Origin: Durusdinium trenchii
Lineage: Eukaryota; Sar; Dinophyceae; Suessiales; Symbiodiniaceae
Reading direction: 5' to 3'
NCBI GenBank assembly: GCA_963970005.1
Contig: CAXAMN010015424.1
Coordinates: forward strand, 62,001-126,000
Length of the DNA: 64,000 nucleotides
The notes beneath the pieces are model-generated. The model was not told the DNA's origin and did no database searches. It worked only from the letters and a program-made list of their open reading frames with translations. Position numbers and translations under genes: made by a program. Positions 44,954 to 54,699 of this stretch are shown here, piece after piece. The first letter of the stretch is position 1. Each line of letters opens with the position of its first letter.

Positions 44954-45513
44954 GTGGGCTCGAGCTGAGGGGGACGTGGAACGTCCACCAACAAAACCAA
45001 GGAGACGGAAAGCGAGGCTGTGTTGCTTGGTCATGTTTTGTTATGTTTTGCGGGTTCTTTCCTCAACTTAGGTGTGATTATGTGTGATTTTTCTCACGGT
45101 CCACAATGATAATGAGTTGCATGAAGATGCGTCTCATGCTGATTCGTGCTGATCATTTTGGCATATTGTTTGCTAGGGTCTAACTGTGGTCCATTGTACT
45201 CGTACATTGGGATCCCGCCCGCAGCTGCGACCAGCACGCTCCTACAAGGCCCATCTGAGTTCCGTGTCCAAGGGCCACCCCCAAAGTCTCAGTGCTCCGA
45301 CTCCCGCTCCGCTCCGCTTTGAGCTCCGTCCTCGCCGGGTTCTTCGTCCTTGCACCCCTCCACCAGTGTCTCCACCGTCTTCTGGAGGCGAGTGCGAGCA
45401 TTCCCGTGACGCACAGGCCACGATCCAAAAAAGCAACACATATGAGCTCACCAAACCCCTCTCCACCTCATGGACATTGAGGGATTCCTCTGGTGATTTG
45501 TCTCGGCAAATCC

Positions 45514-45612
45514 AAGGCTTTGGCAGCCTGCGCGCGTGGCTTCCAGTGGCGCTGGGCCGCTCTCGTGCTTCAGCACTGCGACGTGGACGGGGCAACCTTT
45601 GAAATGATGGAA
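45514..45612 (+). CDS. PPR-motif exon
   Basis: The frame reads KALAACARGFQWRWAALVLQ, then HCDVDGATFEMMEG and TGA. It has the LAACA-x-G-x-QW-x-WAALVL pattern. Whether TGA at 45610 is the true gene end or intron is unknown. Confidence 0.6.
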
Positions 45613-45736
45613 GGTTGAAACAAAAAGAAAGCTGATGGAAGGTCCAAGTGACAGAACATGCCAAGCCCATGTCTTGGAGCTTCCAGTTCTTCTTTTGGAG
45701 CTTTTTCTCCTCCCGTGCTCTCACGTAGTAGGGCTG

Positions 45737-45803
45737 CGCCGCGGAACTTCACGCGAGGAGCCGGATGCCATCTCCTTGAATGCCGCGTTGGATGCTTGTA
45801 AAG
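45737..45803 (+). CDS. PPR-motif exon
   Basis: The frame reads GTSREEPDAISLNAALDACK, with donor |GTCGAGG at 45804. EPDAISLNAALDACK is a canonical PPR start. The acceptor is not certain. Confidence 0.65.
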
Positions 45804-46904
45804 GTCGAGGCGAGAGTGGGGGCTCGGGCACTCTTGGAAGGATCACTGGGTGGAAAACGGGCTCAATCTATGCCGTTATTTATGCTTTGCTCTGTGGTGA
45901 CACAGTCAGCCGGGCCGTCTTTGAAGTCTTTGGATTTGAAGAATTCATCCTTCACAAATCTTCAAGTGAGCTCTTGCGAGGTGCTATTAGTATAGTGGTG
46001 CCATTACCAAGTTCAAAAAACCAAATCAGCAATGCCCACACTGAGCCTAGCAGCTATGGCAATGGAAGTGGCCCGTGCCAAACAGATCGTCTCCACTCAA
46101 CTTCCACTGGCCGCAGTCGTTAGTCGTTCGTCTCTGTTTTGAGTACGATGAAACACGATCTGAGAGCTTTTTAGATGAAGAGGTTGGCCACGGCTGGGCC
46201 ACGCGACCAGTGGCCAGGGCTTCCCTCCGATTCAATGATGTTGAGTGTCGGAAAAATGTAAATAGATTTCTTGTCCTGTCTTGGTCTTGCTCGTGATGCG
46301 AGCTGCTTTGTGTTTTGGCCAGGCAAACTGAATTAAGTAACTGCACCTGGATAATGCTAGTGCAGAAGTCTTGCTGCATTCACATTCAACACATCTCGAA
46401 CGGTCTGTTTTCGATTCGCCAGCATGGATGTCCGAGCATGGACCGCTAAACCATGTTCCTGGAGTCCGGCGATCATTTCGGAAAGCTCGTGAGTCAGGTC
46501 CACAAACCACGTAGCCAACATTGTCATCCGATCATCTCACCCCAACAAGCCTTTCAGCCTCACAGGCGCTTGGCGTGCCTTGTTGGATTTCTTGTCGATG
46601 GCAGAATGCCGGAAGCTCTCGAAGACAGTGATCACGCTGAACACCGCACTGTTGACCTTCAACAAGGTGCCGGACCGTTGTTAATGGTGAAAGGGAAGTT
46701 GTGGGGTTGTCGTCTAACATGTTTAACATGTCTAACAGGTAGAGATTTTGGGACAATTGACAATAAAAAGGTCTATAAAACAACTCTAATCTGCTTCTGA
46801 CAACAGGGGATCTCTGGGGCAATCCCCATACAACCGAACCGAGGTGTCTTTGCCATTATTCCTGCCGCTCTGCCGCTTTGCAAGCCTGCATTTGTTTGGT
46901 AGCC

Positions 46905-47012
46905 TCCAGCCTACTAGCTTCTTGCTACTAGTAGCTATTTGCTCCTAGTAGTAATGCCAGGAGCTACGAGTAGCGTCCTAGCTCCTAGTAGCGATGCCTT
47001 TTGTTACTAGTG
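46905..47012. repeat. CTAGTAGC dispersed repeat, copy B
   Basis: Six or more CTACTAG/CTAGTAG strings with GCTCCTAGTAGCGATGCC-type units of roughly 20-23 bases. The last matches TAGTAGCGATGGCC in copy A (37475-37590). Confidence 0.7.
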
Positions 47013-47090
47013 TTGCGTTCATGTCCTTACTTCATTGGTCACTTGTGCCGATGTCGAGCTTTGAACTGTTTACCATAGGCTATCTGGCAG

Positions 47091-47230
47091 GCCGGGCGTT
47101 GGCAGCTGGCGCTTTCGACCTCGCCGGGCAACGCCATCAGTCGCAGCCTGGGCTGCGCGGCCTGCAGCTTCGCTGGACGTGTGCGGCAGCTGCGCGAGGT
47201 GCTGGGCGAGTTGGAGCAGGACGGAGCGAC
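47091..47230 (+). CDS. PPR-motif exon spanning two motifs
   Basis: After CTGGCAG| the frame reads AGRWQLALSTSPGNAISRSL, then GCAACSFAGRVRQLREVL, then GELEQDGA. It has the second helix of one motif and both helices of the next. The exon is high in G+C compared with its flanks. Confidence 0.6.
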
Positions 47231-47293
47231 CGGACGGACGTCTTCTTTGGAAGGGAGCTGTGGGGCCCGTTGATGAATGCAGAATGCTTGTTT

Positions 47294-47296
47294 AGA

Positions 47297-47340
<44 letters not shown>

Positions 47341-47361
47341 GAATGGGAGAGAGAGAGAGAG
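47294..47361. repeat. (AG)n microsatellite
   Basis: An interrupted GA/AG run of nearly 70 bases directly downstream of a PPR exon. The flanking 47362-48080 has no supported gene. Confidence 0.95.
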
Positions 47362-48079
47362 CATGTTTTCAATATTTTTATTATTGGGTTTGTTTGTTTC
47401 GAAAAAGGTGACACAGATGGGTGTTCTGGTTCAAAGCAAGTTGAAACAACTGCTCTGGAGGTATGCACGGCACAAGCACAAATGTTCAGGAATAAAGACT
47501 ATATATGTTTCCAAGTGCACCCATGCGCTTCCACGGTGAATCAGAGAACAGTCTTGTGGGCAGCTTTGGCTTCGGGCGTGGGGGGTCCATATGCCATTAA
47601 CGGCAGCTTTGTTCACACAGGTCCTCCCACAAACGCCCCCGATGAAGTGAAATCTGAATAAACCAATAACTAAAACCTGAAGTTCCCAGTCTTTTTGAAC
47701 TAACCAATTGTTAATTGAATAAATCTGACGTCCTAAAATCAGTCAACACATGTCAACACCCCTAGACTCTGAGGTGCGTTTCCACACGCCAGGAAGAAGT
47801 TTTCACACATGTGAACACTCAAGATCCCAAACGACCCCCTCGGTGGAGAGAGCCGCATGGAGAACCATGGACAGGATGGCCTTGAAGCGAACCTGATGCT
47901 AGCGCCAAAGGCGCGCCAGCTGCGCATGAAGGAGAAAGAGAAAAAGGAAGATGCTGATGGTAGCCCATGATGGAAACCATCAGTTGTGTTGGTGGTGGTT
48001 GACCAAAAACGAATAGCTAATTACACCAACAACCAATCTCAGTTGAGGAAACCCGCCTGAATTTCCATTTGCAGCTCGT

Positions 48080-48160
48080 CTTAGCATGCGCCGAGTGGTG
48101 AAATGCAGCTCGTTAGCAGCAATCAGCGCCACTGGTAGCAGCAATCAAGCTGGAAAGCAG
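48080..48160 (+). CDS. possible PPR-motif exon
   Basis: The frame reads VVKCSSLAAISATGSSNQAG, which keeps the LAAISA core of a PPR first helix but has lost the cysteine and the W. It may be a decayed copy. Confidence 0.35.
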
Positions 48161-48454
48161 CTGATGTATCCTGCGTGGGACCTTTTCCATAGCTATCCAG
48201 TGACATGCGCTCCTTCCCCAAAAAGCTCTTCAGTTTCTTTTCCCCCAGTTTTCCCCCTTCAGCACCTTCAAGGGCTTCCTCCCCCACCTTGGACCCCCCA
48301 AAAAAACCCCGCTCAGCCCAAGCCTGAGAGCTGTGACTCCGGTGATCTGGCCTGGTCTCCTACCCTCCTGCCCACTGTCCCTCGCCGTCCCCTCCCAGCC
48401 GCAGCCAGCGACGGGACCGGCGGACGGAGAAAACGCCACCGACGGGGAGGGGCC

Positions 48455-48500
48455 ATGGCCGACGTCACCACGCTCTTGCAGGCGGAAAGCGTGCGCGGGG
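48455..48500 (+). CDS. candidate first exon of an unknown gene
   Basis: ATG 48455 in a GGGGCCATGGCC context opens MADVTTLLQAESVRG, followed by GT-rich sequence with donor candidates. Helical-looking exons follow at 49,110 and 49,482. I do not recognise the family. Confidence 0.35.
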
Positions 48501-48675
48501 GGGTGGGTGCTGTGGGGTGCTTGCTGCCGGTTGGGGCGGGTTTTTTATCGAAAAGGATGTATCGATGAAGGAGGATGAGTTGAAGTTGAAGCCTTTCGTC
48601 AAGGTTGCTTCCACCTCTAAATCTGGGGCCTGTGGGGGGGCAGGTTACCAAACCATACCCAGCTGGCATTTCTAG

Positions 48676-48703
48676 CTCGCTCGCGCTCTCTCTCTCTCTC
48701 TCT
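48676..48703. repeat. (TC)n microsatellite
   Basis: A CT/TC run of about 28 bases in non-coding DNA. Confidence 0.9.
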
Positions 48704-48942
48704 GGGTACTTCGGGATGGCCCAACTGCTCAAGCCTTGCTGTTTGTACAGCCTCGAATCGTGAGCACTTGGATTGTTCAAGATCATGGACCTTTGTGGAG
48801 AGCCAAAAAACGAAAAAAACATCCTGAAGCTCGATCAACCCAACCTGAGGCAAAATCCACGTCTTCAACCAATAAAGATGCGCTTCCCAAGTGGTGGAGA
48901 AAAACAACAACTCCAATTCTGCATTACACCCGGAAAGATAAC

Positions 48943-49013
48943 CATGGAACCTGAAAATGGGACCTTTGGAAGACCATATTGTCCTACAACCCAGTGGTCT
49001 TCTAGGTTCCATG
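48943..49013. repeat. stem-loop with GGAAGACCA core
   Basis: Outer arms CATGGAACCT (48943-48952) and 49004-49013 pair perfectly. Inner arms GAAGACCA (48969-48976) and 48995-49002 pair perfectly. The core resembles the element at 26616-26696. Confidence 0.75.
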
Positions 49014-49109
49014 TGGGTCTCTTCCCAGAGCAGCTCTGCTTGATACACCGGCCTTTCTTCGGTTTCACCGGACACTTCCCCGCTCAGCTTCGGTCTCCTT
49101 GCGGACGGG

Positions 49110-49170
49110 GTCGCGTGACCTGATCGGCCAGGAGCTGCGGCGGAGCCAGGATCGCTTGAGGAAGGAGGCG
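49110..49170 (+). CDS. unidentified helical exon
   Basis: The frame reads TGSRDLIGQELRRSQDRLRK then EA, a charged amphipathic helix that looks coding in composition. It might belong with the ATG exon at 48455 and the VLNGQAMILSELRS exon at 49482. A SNARE-type coiled coil is conceivable, but no diagnostic zero-layer residue is visible. Confidence 0.3.
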
Positions 49171-49481
49171 GGACCATTTTGGTCAGCGGAAGATGAAGAA
49201 ACCATTCCATCTTATATTTTCATATTTATGGAAAAGCTTGCGCCCAAGGTTTGGGTTTAGGAGATGTTGGACTGAAGTTGGGCAAGTGGGTCCATCTTTA
49301 TTTAAAAGGAGCTAGATTGGACATCATTCTGGCACGTTTATGGTTACAATTTGGATCTTAATTGACTTCTCAGATCTTTTCAGATTCTAGGAGCAGGAGG
49401 ATGTCTTCAGTTGTGCCTTTCGTCGTCCAAACCGCCCAACTGACGCGATGCGCCGTTTCGTTTGCGTTCCGCTCAGGTGCT

Positions 49482-49514
49482 GAACGGTCAGGCCATGATC
49501 CTGTCGGAGCTCAG
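49482..49514 (+). CDS. unidentified short exon
   Basis: After CCGCTCAG| the frame reads VLNGQAMILSELR and then a stop unless spliced. It is coding-like, family unknown. It precedes a stem-loop element. Confidence 0.3.
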
Positions 49515-49561
49515 GAGCTGAACGGTTGCGGGGTAGCCGAGCTGAACCATATAGTGAATTG

Positions 49562-49643
49562 AGAGTAGATGGCACTGACCCCAAGAGGTGGTTTATATGG
49601 ACCCCCATCTAAAGGACATCTTGGGGTCTGTGCCATCTACTCT
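49562..49643. repeat. 25-bp inverted repeat
   Basis: 49562-49586 and 49619-49643 are reverse complements at 24 of 25 positions around 32 bases. It is a strong foldback in a non-coding gap between putative exons. Confidence 0.9.
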
Positions 49644-49811
49644 GATCCCACTGTAGCTGTACCGCGATGTGTTCGCAGAGAGTACATACCATACGTTGAG
49701 CCAATACCCTTTGCCTAGGACAGAGATCGAGCCGATTGTACTCCTTGAGGGGGGTGCTTTTTCTGAAACATACGTGGTAGCAAGTTGTCGTTGTCATTTA
49801 TGGTGGTGGTG

Positions 49812-49843
49812 TTTGTTAGTTGTTGTTGCTGCTGCTGCTGCTG
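49812..49843. repeat. TGT/CTG triplet repeat
   Basis: A GTTGTTGCTGCTGCTGCTGCTG run. No gene is supported in 49644-50396. Confidence 0.85.
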
Positions 49844-50390
49844 CCACGACCCAGAATGGGAACCAATCTGCAGTGACTTGATCGTCTTGAAATGGCAGGA
49901 GCCTCCACGACTTCTGGAAAGATCAACTTGGCATCGGGCAAAGTCGCTGGCATGCAAACTTGTGATGCAGAATCACAAGATGGGTGAATGGGGAATAGAT
50001 TCGAAGATATTAAGCCTTATGCCGTCCAAGCTAGCAACATCCTGAGGGATTGGCACTGAAAGAATTCCTAAACTCCCCGGCAATGAGTGTCGTTGACTAG
50101 AGTCTATGCAATTCCGTCTCTCAATGGTTACGATGAGGGTTGTGTGGAATCATGTTCTTCCTGTACTTTATGTTGCTCTACTCCCCTGTGGAAGACCACA
50201 TGGAACTCCAAACCCACTGGATTGGAAGTTGGATTGGATTGTTTTGTTGAAGGACTTCTCATCTTTAATTTATCAAAAGCATGTCCTAGGTCCTAGGTGT
50301 GTCGTTCGGTGGTGCTGATACAGAGAGCTGCGAGTGCAAAATCGAGTGGCTGGGTGCGACTAGCACGGAATGAGGGAATCACCCGCTTGT

Positions 50391-50510
50391 TACAGATAAG
50401 GGACAGACAGTTAGCATATGCTAAACGTTTTTAAATGCAGTTAGAATATGAAACATGTTTGATGCTATATTCTAACTGTCTGTCCCTTATTGTACAGATA
50501 AGTACAGATA
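50391..50510. repeat. inverted repeat flanked by TACAGATAAG direct repeats
   Basis: Arms 50397-50422 and 50464-50489 share an 18-base perfect outer stem (TAAGGGACAGACAGTTAG), with weaker inner pairing. TACAGATAAG occurs at 50391-50400 and 50493-50502, with TACAGATA again at 50503. This looks like an inserted element with a duplicated target. Confidence 0.8.
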
Positions 50511-50521
50511 CCTTCGGATGA

Positions 50522-50681
50522 GCCCCGACGGAGGAGGCCAAGCGTCGCCCGCCCAACGCGAAGCAAGGCCTCCCGAGCCGACCGCTGGACGCGGACCGCG
50601 ACGTCCTGGACGTGGTGGCGAGGGGTGCAGACCGCGAGGTGGACAGCGGTCCGGGACCTCGGGCGGACAGCTCGATGGCAG
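50522..50681 (+). CDS. unidentified G+C-rich exon
   Basis: A G+C-rich block ends at a clear donor ATGGCAG|GTGTGC. The most protein-like frame includes GLPSRPLDADRDVLDVVARG. I do not recognise it. The start and frame are uncertain. Confidence 0.3.
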
Positions 50682-51189
50682 GTGTGCTCGTAGGGCATTG
50701 GAGGCAATCAGATCACTCTTTGGACATCACGCCTGCCGATGTGCCATGATTTCCTAACATTCTGGCATGCCTAGGAATTCGGAGATTCTTCGTTGGTCTT
50801 TTGGCAGAGCAATGGAAGGTAGAGTCGCATCACAGTAGAAACATGTATAGAAATGTACGAGGGAGTCACTTGCACTTGTGATCTCCTTTTGAAGACTTCG
50901 GCATGCTTCCTGAACCTTCAGCAAGTCCCTTTGCAGGTCTGCAGGGAGAAACGTTGACATGATGACACATCTACTGTAAAATATCGCCACAGCAAGCAAG
51001 GTTTATGCAATTTTATACATTTACTTTTTGCATATGAGTAGTAGACCAGCGGCCGATTGGCAAGCTGCACGCCACCCCAGGCATCTCCTCCATATAAAGA
51101 CAGCCAGTCACTCTTAACGTTTCTCAAGTCGAGCTGGAGCTGATAGAGGCGGTGAGCCCTCGGTCGGCGGCTCCCCTCCCTTTCAACCC

Positions 51190-51276
51190 GAGCCAACCGG
51201 GGCCATGCGACCGTCCCTCGAGGCCGCTTCGGGCCGGATGGCCTCTCCAAGGATGTGGAGGAGTTCACGGAGTCGG
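51190..51276 (+). CDS. unidentified exon
   Basis: The frame reads PRGRFGPDGLSKDVEEFTES, followed by VVWGTRAG if the GTGGTT donor at 51277 is not used. It is acidic and coding-like. It probably belongs with the next two exons. Confidence 0.35.
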
Positions 51277-51358
51277 TGGTTTGGGGCACCCGAGCTGGGT
51301 TAGGCGTATCGGGGGAGGCAAGTCGATGGGTGCGATCTGGTGGTAGGGAGGAGGGTAG

Positions 51359-51396
51359 AATGTATGTATGTATGTATGTATATATATATATGTATA
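51359..51396. repeat. (GTAT)n(TA)n microsatellite
   Basis: A GTAT run merges into a TA run in the putative intron between two unidentified exons. Confidence 0.9.
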
Positions 51397-51533
51397 ACGG
51401 TAACGTTTCCATCATGCCGCCCTCCATCATGCACCATCATGTTTCCCCCAAATGTATCGCTTTGAGTTGCTTGCACCTACCACATGCGTCCGCAGCATCT
51501 CGGTATACCTGGTTCATCTCACGCGTCGCCCAG

Positions 51534-51636
51534 GTTGGGTCGTTGGAGGGTCGTCCGGTCGCCGAGATCAAGAACATTGAGGGCTTGACGTCCGTCTTCG
51601 CCGACGACCTGGAGAGGCGTGCGAAATGGCCGCTGC
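51534..51636 (+). CDS. unidentified exon
   Basis: After CGCCCAG| the frame reads VGSLEGRPVAEIKNIEGLTS, then VFADDLERRAKWPLQ. Balanced composition and a clean phase-0 acceptor support a real exon. No family is recognised. Confidence 0.45.
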
Positions 51637-51839
51637 AGACGGGGAGCTCAGAAAAGACAGAAGAGGGCAGTTGAACGAGTGCAAAAGCATCAGATAGTCT
51701 TTGAAGGAAGTGTGACAGGTTTTCAACGTTTGGGGTTCGGTTCAAGTTGCCTAATGTGTATGCTGCCTTTTTGCTTTTTGTTCTGCTCTGGTTGTCATTC
51801 AGCTCCACATGTGCCTACTCCTGTAGCAGTGGACCCAGG

Positions 51840-51968
51840 CCCCGTCGCGCCGCGCGGCCGCCCGGCGACGGCCGCACGGTGCGCTTCGCGCCGGGCGACG
51901 GGCACGAGGGCGTCCGGTGGACGAGCACGGCGGGAGGCGCCGCGATGGAGGCGCCAAAGGGTGGTGCG
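51840..51968 (+). CDS. unidentified exon
   Basis: The frame reads PPGDGRTVRFAPGDGHEGVR, then WTSTAGGAAMEAPKGG, with donor GTGCG|GTGAGG at 51969. It shares strand and spacing with the previous exon. The 5' edge is approximate. 51970-54220 contains no further supported gene. Confidence 0.4.
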
Positions 51969-53699
51969 GTGAGGAGGCGATGGTTGGGAGGTTTCCCATG
52001 GAATGCTTTTCAAAGGAGACGAGAGAGGTTGAATGGTAAGCTCATAAAGTCATTGAGTGCTTTTGGACTCCATTTTTGCTGGACCAGTGGCGAACTTGTT
52101 GGACTCATAGATGTGCAGGACTTTGGTGGACCATGGGCCATGTGTTGGGTGTTTTGGGGTGGCGGGCAGTGCTTCAGCATTGGGCAAGTCTAAGCAAAAC
52201 CATTGAGGATCATTGAGGGACATTCATTTCAGGCGAGAGGTTTTGGGTCCTGGAGCATCTACAGTAAGATAATGGATGAGGGGTTGGTGTGGAAGTCTAG
52301 CCAGTAAGGTTGGGGATGTGAACGTGTACCAATTGCTCTTTAAAAGCGGGTGCTTTCATGTCCCCACGAGTTTCTGACAATGACGCTGGGGGAGAGATCA
52401 GTATCCCGGCCTTTGGCCAGGCAGCCTTGGAGAGAAGAGACTTCCGCAAGATCGCCACTACCTCTTCAAGCAGCAAAGAACTGCCCGGTAGTGACCTTGC
52501 GAGCCGGCAACGGCTAAGAAGGCCCGTTCCGATCCATGATTTCATTGTTCCATGAAACGTTTGACTGTCTGACCGGAACAGTCGAGCTCATCATTTTCGT
52601 CATTTTCATGTTTTGGTCGTTTGAGGGTGTTAGATCGAGGTTGTGGATGCTTGTTGAAGGGAATCTTGCATACCACCCGGCCCTGCCCGCAAGCCCGCGC
52701 CGCTGCCAGGCCTTCGCAGGAGGTAGCGAGCGACGAAGCTGAGCTATTCTGATGGATCCGTGTTTCAACGGATGCTGTGGCAAGGTTTTTGTGTATGATT
52801 TAAGGCTAAGGTAGAGTTTTCCACGTTCGTTAGTATTCGTTGTATGTCCGGCCGCTCCACCTGAACGTTTCGCTAACACGTGCCCCGGAAAGAAGTCGCA
52901 GAGGAGCAGGAAGAAGAAGTAAGAATTGAGGTCATGCCCCTCATTATACAGTCAATGCTGCATTAGTATAATTATCATAGATCGCTTCTTAAAATCCACA
53001 ACATAAATACCGACCTCCGGCAACATCAGAACTTTACAAAAGCAGTGAGTGCAGCATAGTCTTTGAAGAAGCTGGTTCACATATTGGAAGCGGCCGGCAG
53101 TGGCGCTCTGTTGCGTACGATGCGTCGGCAGATTGGTGGATGTGTGCAGAGATCACGGGTGAACAAGCGCTTGTTGGATGATCTTGGATGATATCTTTGT
53201 TCGCGGAACCTGCATCATCTCAAGGACCAGCGATCCCTTTGTGCATGGTCACAGTGAGCACCGAACCATTCCGACGGTGATCGGTGTACGACTTTGAAGG
53301 ATGAGGGAGGAGCTGCTGGCCCAGTCAAGGCCCCCAAGTGACCGAGCAAAGCAGCAACATTGTAGCATAGGCATAGGTATTTGAAAGGACACCGTTCCTT
53401 GCCACTTGAATTTATGCCCCAACGTTCCATGGCATAGGTGGGGGTTTTCCGTCCGTTTTCCGGATGGCCTTTATCACCTGAATTTCTTTTCATCCGTGCC
53501 ATGGGGGCCTCTTCTTCCACCAAGCCGGCCTGCCCCTCAGGGGCGCTCAGCGGGTATGGGAGAGTGTCAGCTCTGTTTTCAAGTCGTGCTGTTGTTGGAC
53601 GCCGCTTTTTCTCCACATTGACGTGTGGGGTTTTTGTTTTTAGTGTTGTATCCGCTCCTCCTTCCTTCCTCCTCCTCCCGCCTCCCGCCTGCCACCCGC

Positions 53700-53862
53700 A
53701 AACTGCCACCAACCAATTGCCACCAACCAATTGCCACCAACAAGCCGCCACCAACTAATAGTAACTAATTGCCACCAACAAACTTCCACCAACCACCAAC
53801 CACCAACCACCAACCAACCACCACCAACCACCAACCAACAACCACCAACCACCAACCACCAA
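53700..53862. repeat. CCACCAAC-type simple repeat
   Basis: Irregular copies of CCACCAA and CCACCAACCA. The minus-strand frame here, rich in VVGGWWLV, is a repeat artefact. Confidence 0.9.
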
Positions 53863-54227
53863 TTGTCCACTCCTGGGTCTGGTGAAGTTGTTAACATGTC
53901 GGGTTATCCGGTCCTATAATTATTGCTGGACATTTTTGTGCGCAACCGTACTGTGTTTCGAAACGCTAATGTCCCAGTTTGCGCTTGCGCAAGCAGAGCA
54001 TGCAGTTGCAGAACGGTTGGGTGACTGATGCTTCTGGAAATCTTGGTGGTGAACGTTTTGAATGTGGAGATATTGGCATATTGAGTTGAGTTGCATAATC
54101 TATGAATGCAACATAATGCACCGTAGACTGCTGTGACGACTGCATTTTAGGTGAAGGAGGTTGCTCGACATTCAGCCCCGAATCGGCGATTGCCCAGCTT
54201 TGAAGCTGACTGTTGAGAAGTGTGGGC

Positions 54228-54302
54228 AGGCCATTCTTTTGGCCGATGAACGCGGACGCCTTGAAGATGTCCGCTACTTCGTGGCGCAAGATCCTTCCGT
54301 TG
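54228..54302 (+). CDS. ankyrin-repeat exon fragment
   Basis: The frame reads ILLADERGRLEDVRYFVAQD, then PSVV. G-x-LEDVRYFV-x-DP is the start of an ankyrin array typical of dinoflagellates. A GTATGG donor is possible at the end. Confidence 0.5.
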
Positions 54303-54589
54303 TATGGATTTTCTGACGGCCTGGAATCTTAACTCGAGATGAGCGAGTTTCTTGAAGGAGGCTCAAAACGGAGGGGCTAAGGCTAAGGTCTTCTGAGCCG
54401 CGTATGGGCCGAAGAAACGCAGGGTATGAGGAATAAATCCAAGAGAAATCTAGAATCCAGGGAACCCCATTACACCAAATTCTCCACGACCTCCTTCCAC
54501 CCCAAAAACTGCACCGTCCCAGCTGGGCCACCATGGCCCTCCTTAGCCGGTGGCAGCGGCCGTTTGCGGAAAGCCCCGTGGAGCCGAGG

Positions 54590-54680
54590 TGAGACCGCGC
54601 TGCACAAAGCAGCCTGGTGTGGCCAAGACAGCGTGGCGAAGCTGTTGATCGACTCCAGCGCGGCAGTGGACGGCCGCGGG
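54590..54680 (+). CDS. ankyrin-repeat exon
   Basis: The frame reads RGETALHKAAWCGQDSVAKL, then LIDSSAAVDGRG, one complete ankyrin repeat. With the 54228 fragment it suggests a small ankyrin gene, but a middle piece (the D-x-D-G-x-T linker) is missing and the rest of the array is not visible, so it may be a remnant. Confidence 0.6.
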
Positions 54681-54699
54681 AGGGCGGCAACCGCGGTCG

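Noticed and set aside
45292..45420. Frame LSSVLAGFFVLAPLHQCLHR as a PPR exon
   Set aside because: Spacing and conserved residues do not fit, and no splice sites bracket it.
47137..47364. Minus-strand serine/leucine-rich frame
   Set aside because: Produced by the AG microsatellite and the antisense of a PPR exon.
25497..50489. Hairpins considered as CRISPR repeats or bacterial terminators
   Set aside because: Arms differ in sequence, spacing is irregular and the genes are eukaryotic and intron-containing.
53640..53897. Minus-strand frame rich in VVGGWWLV
   Set aside because: Produced by the CCACCAA simple repeat.
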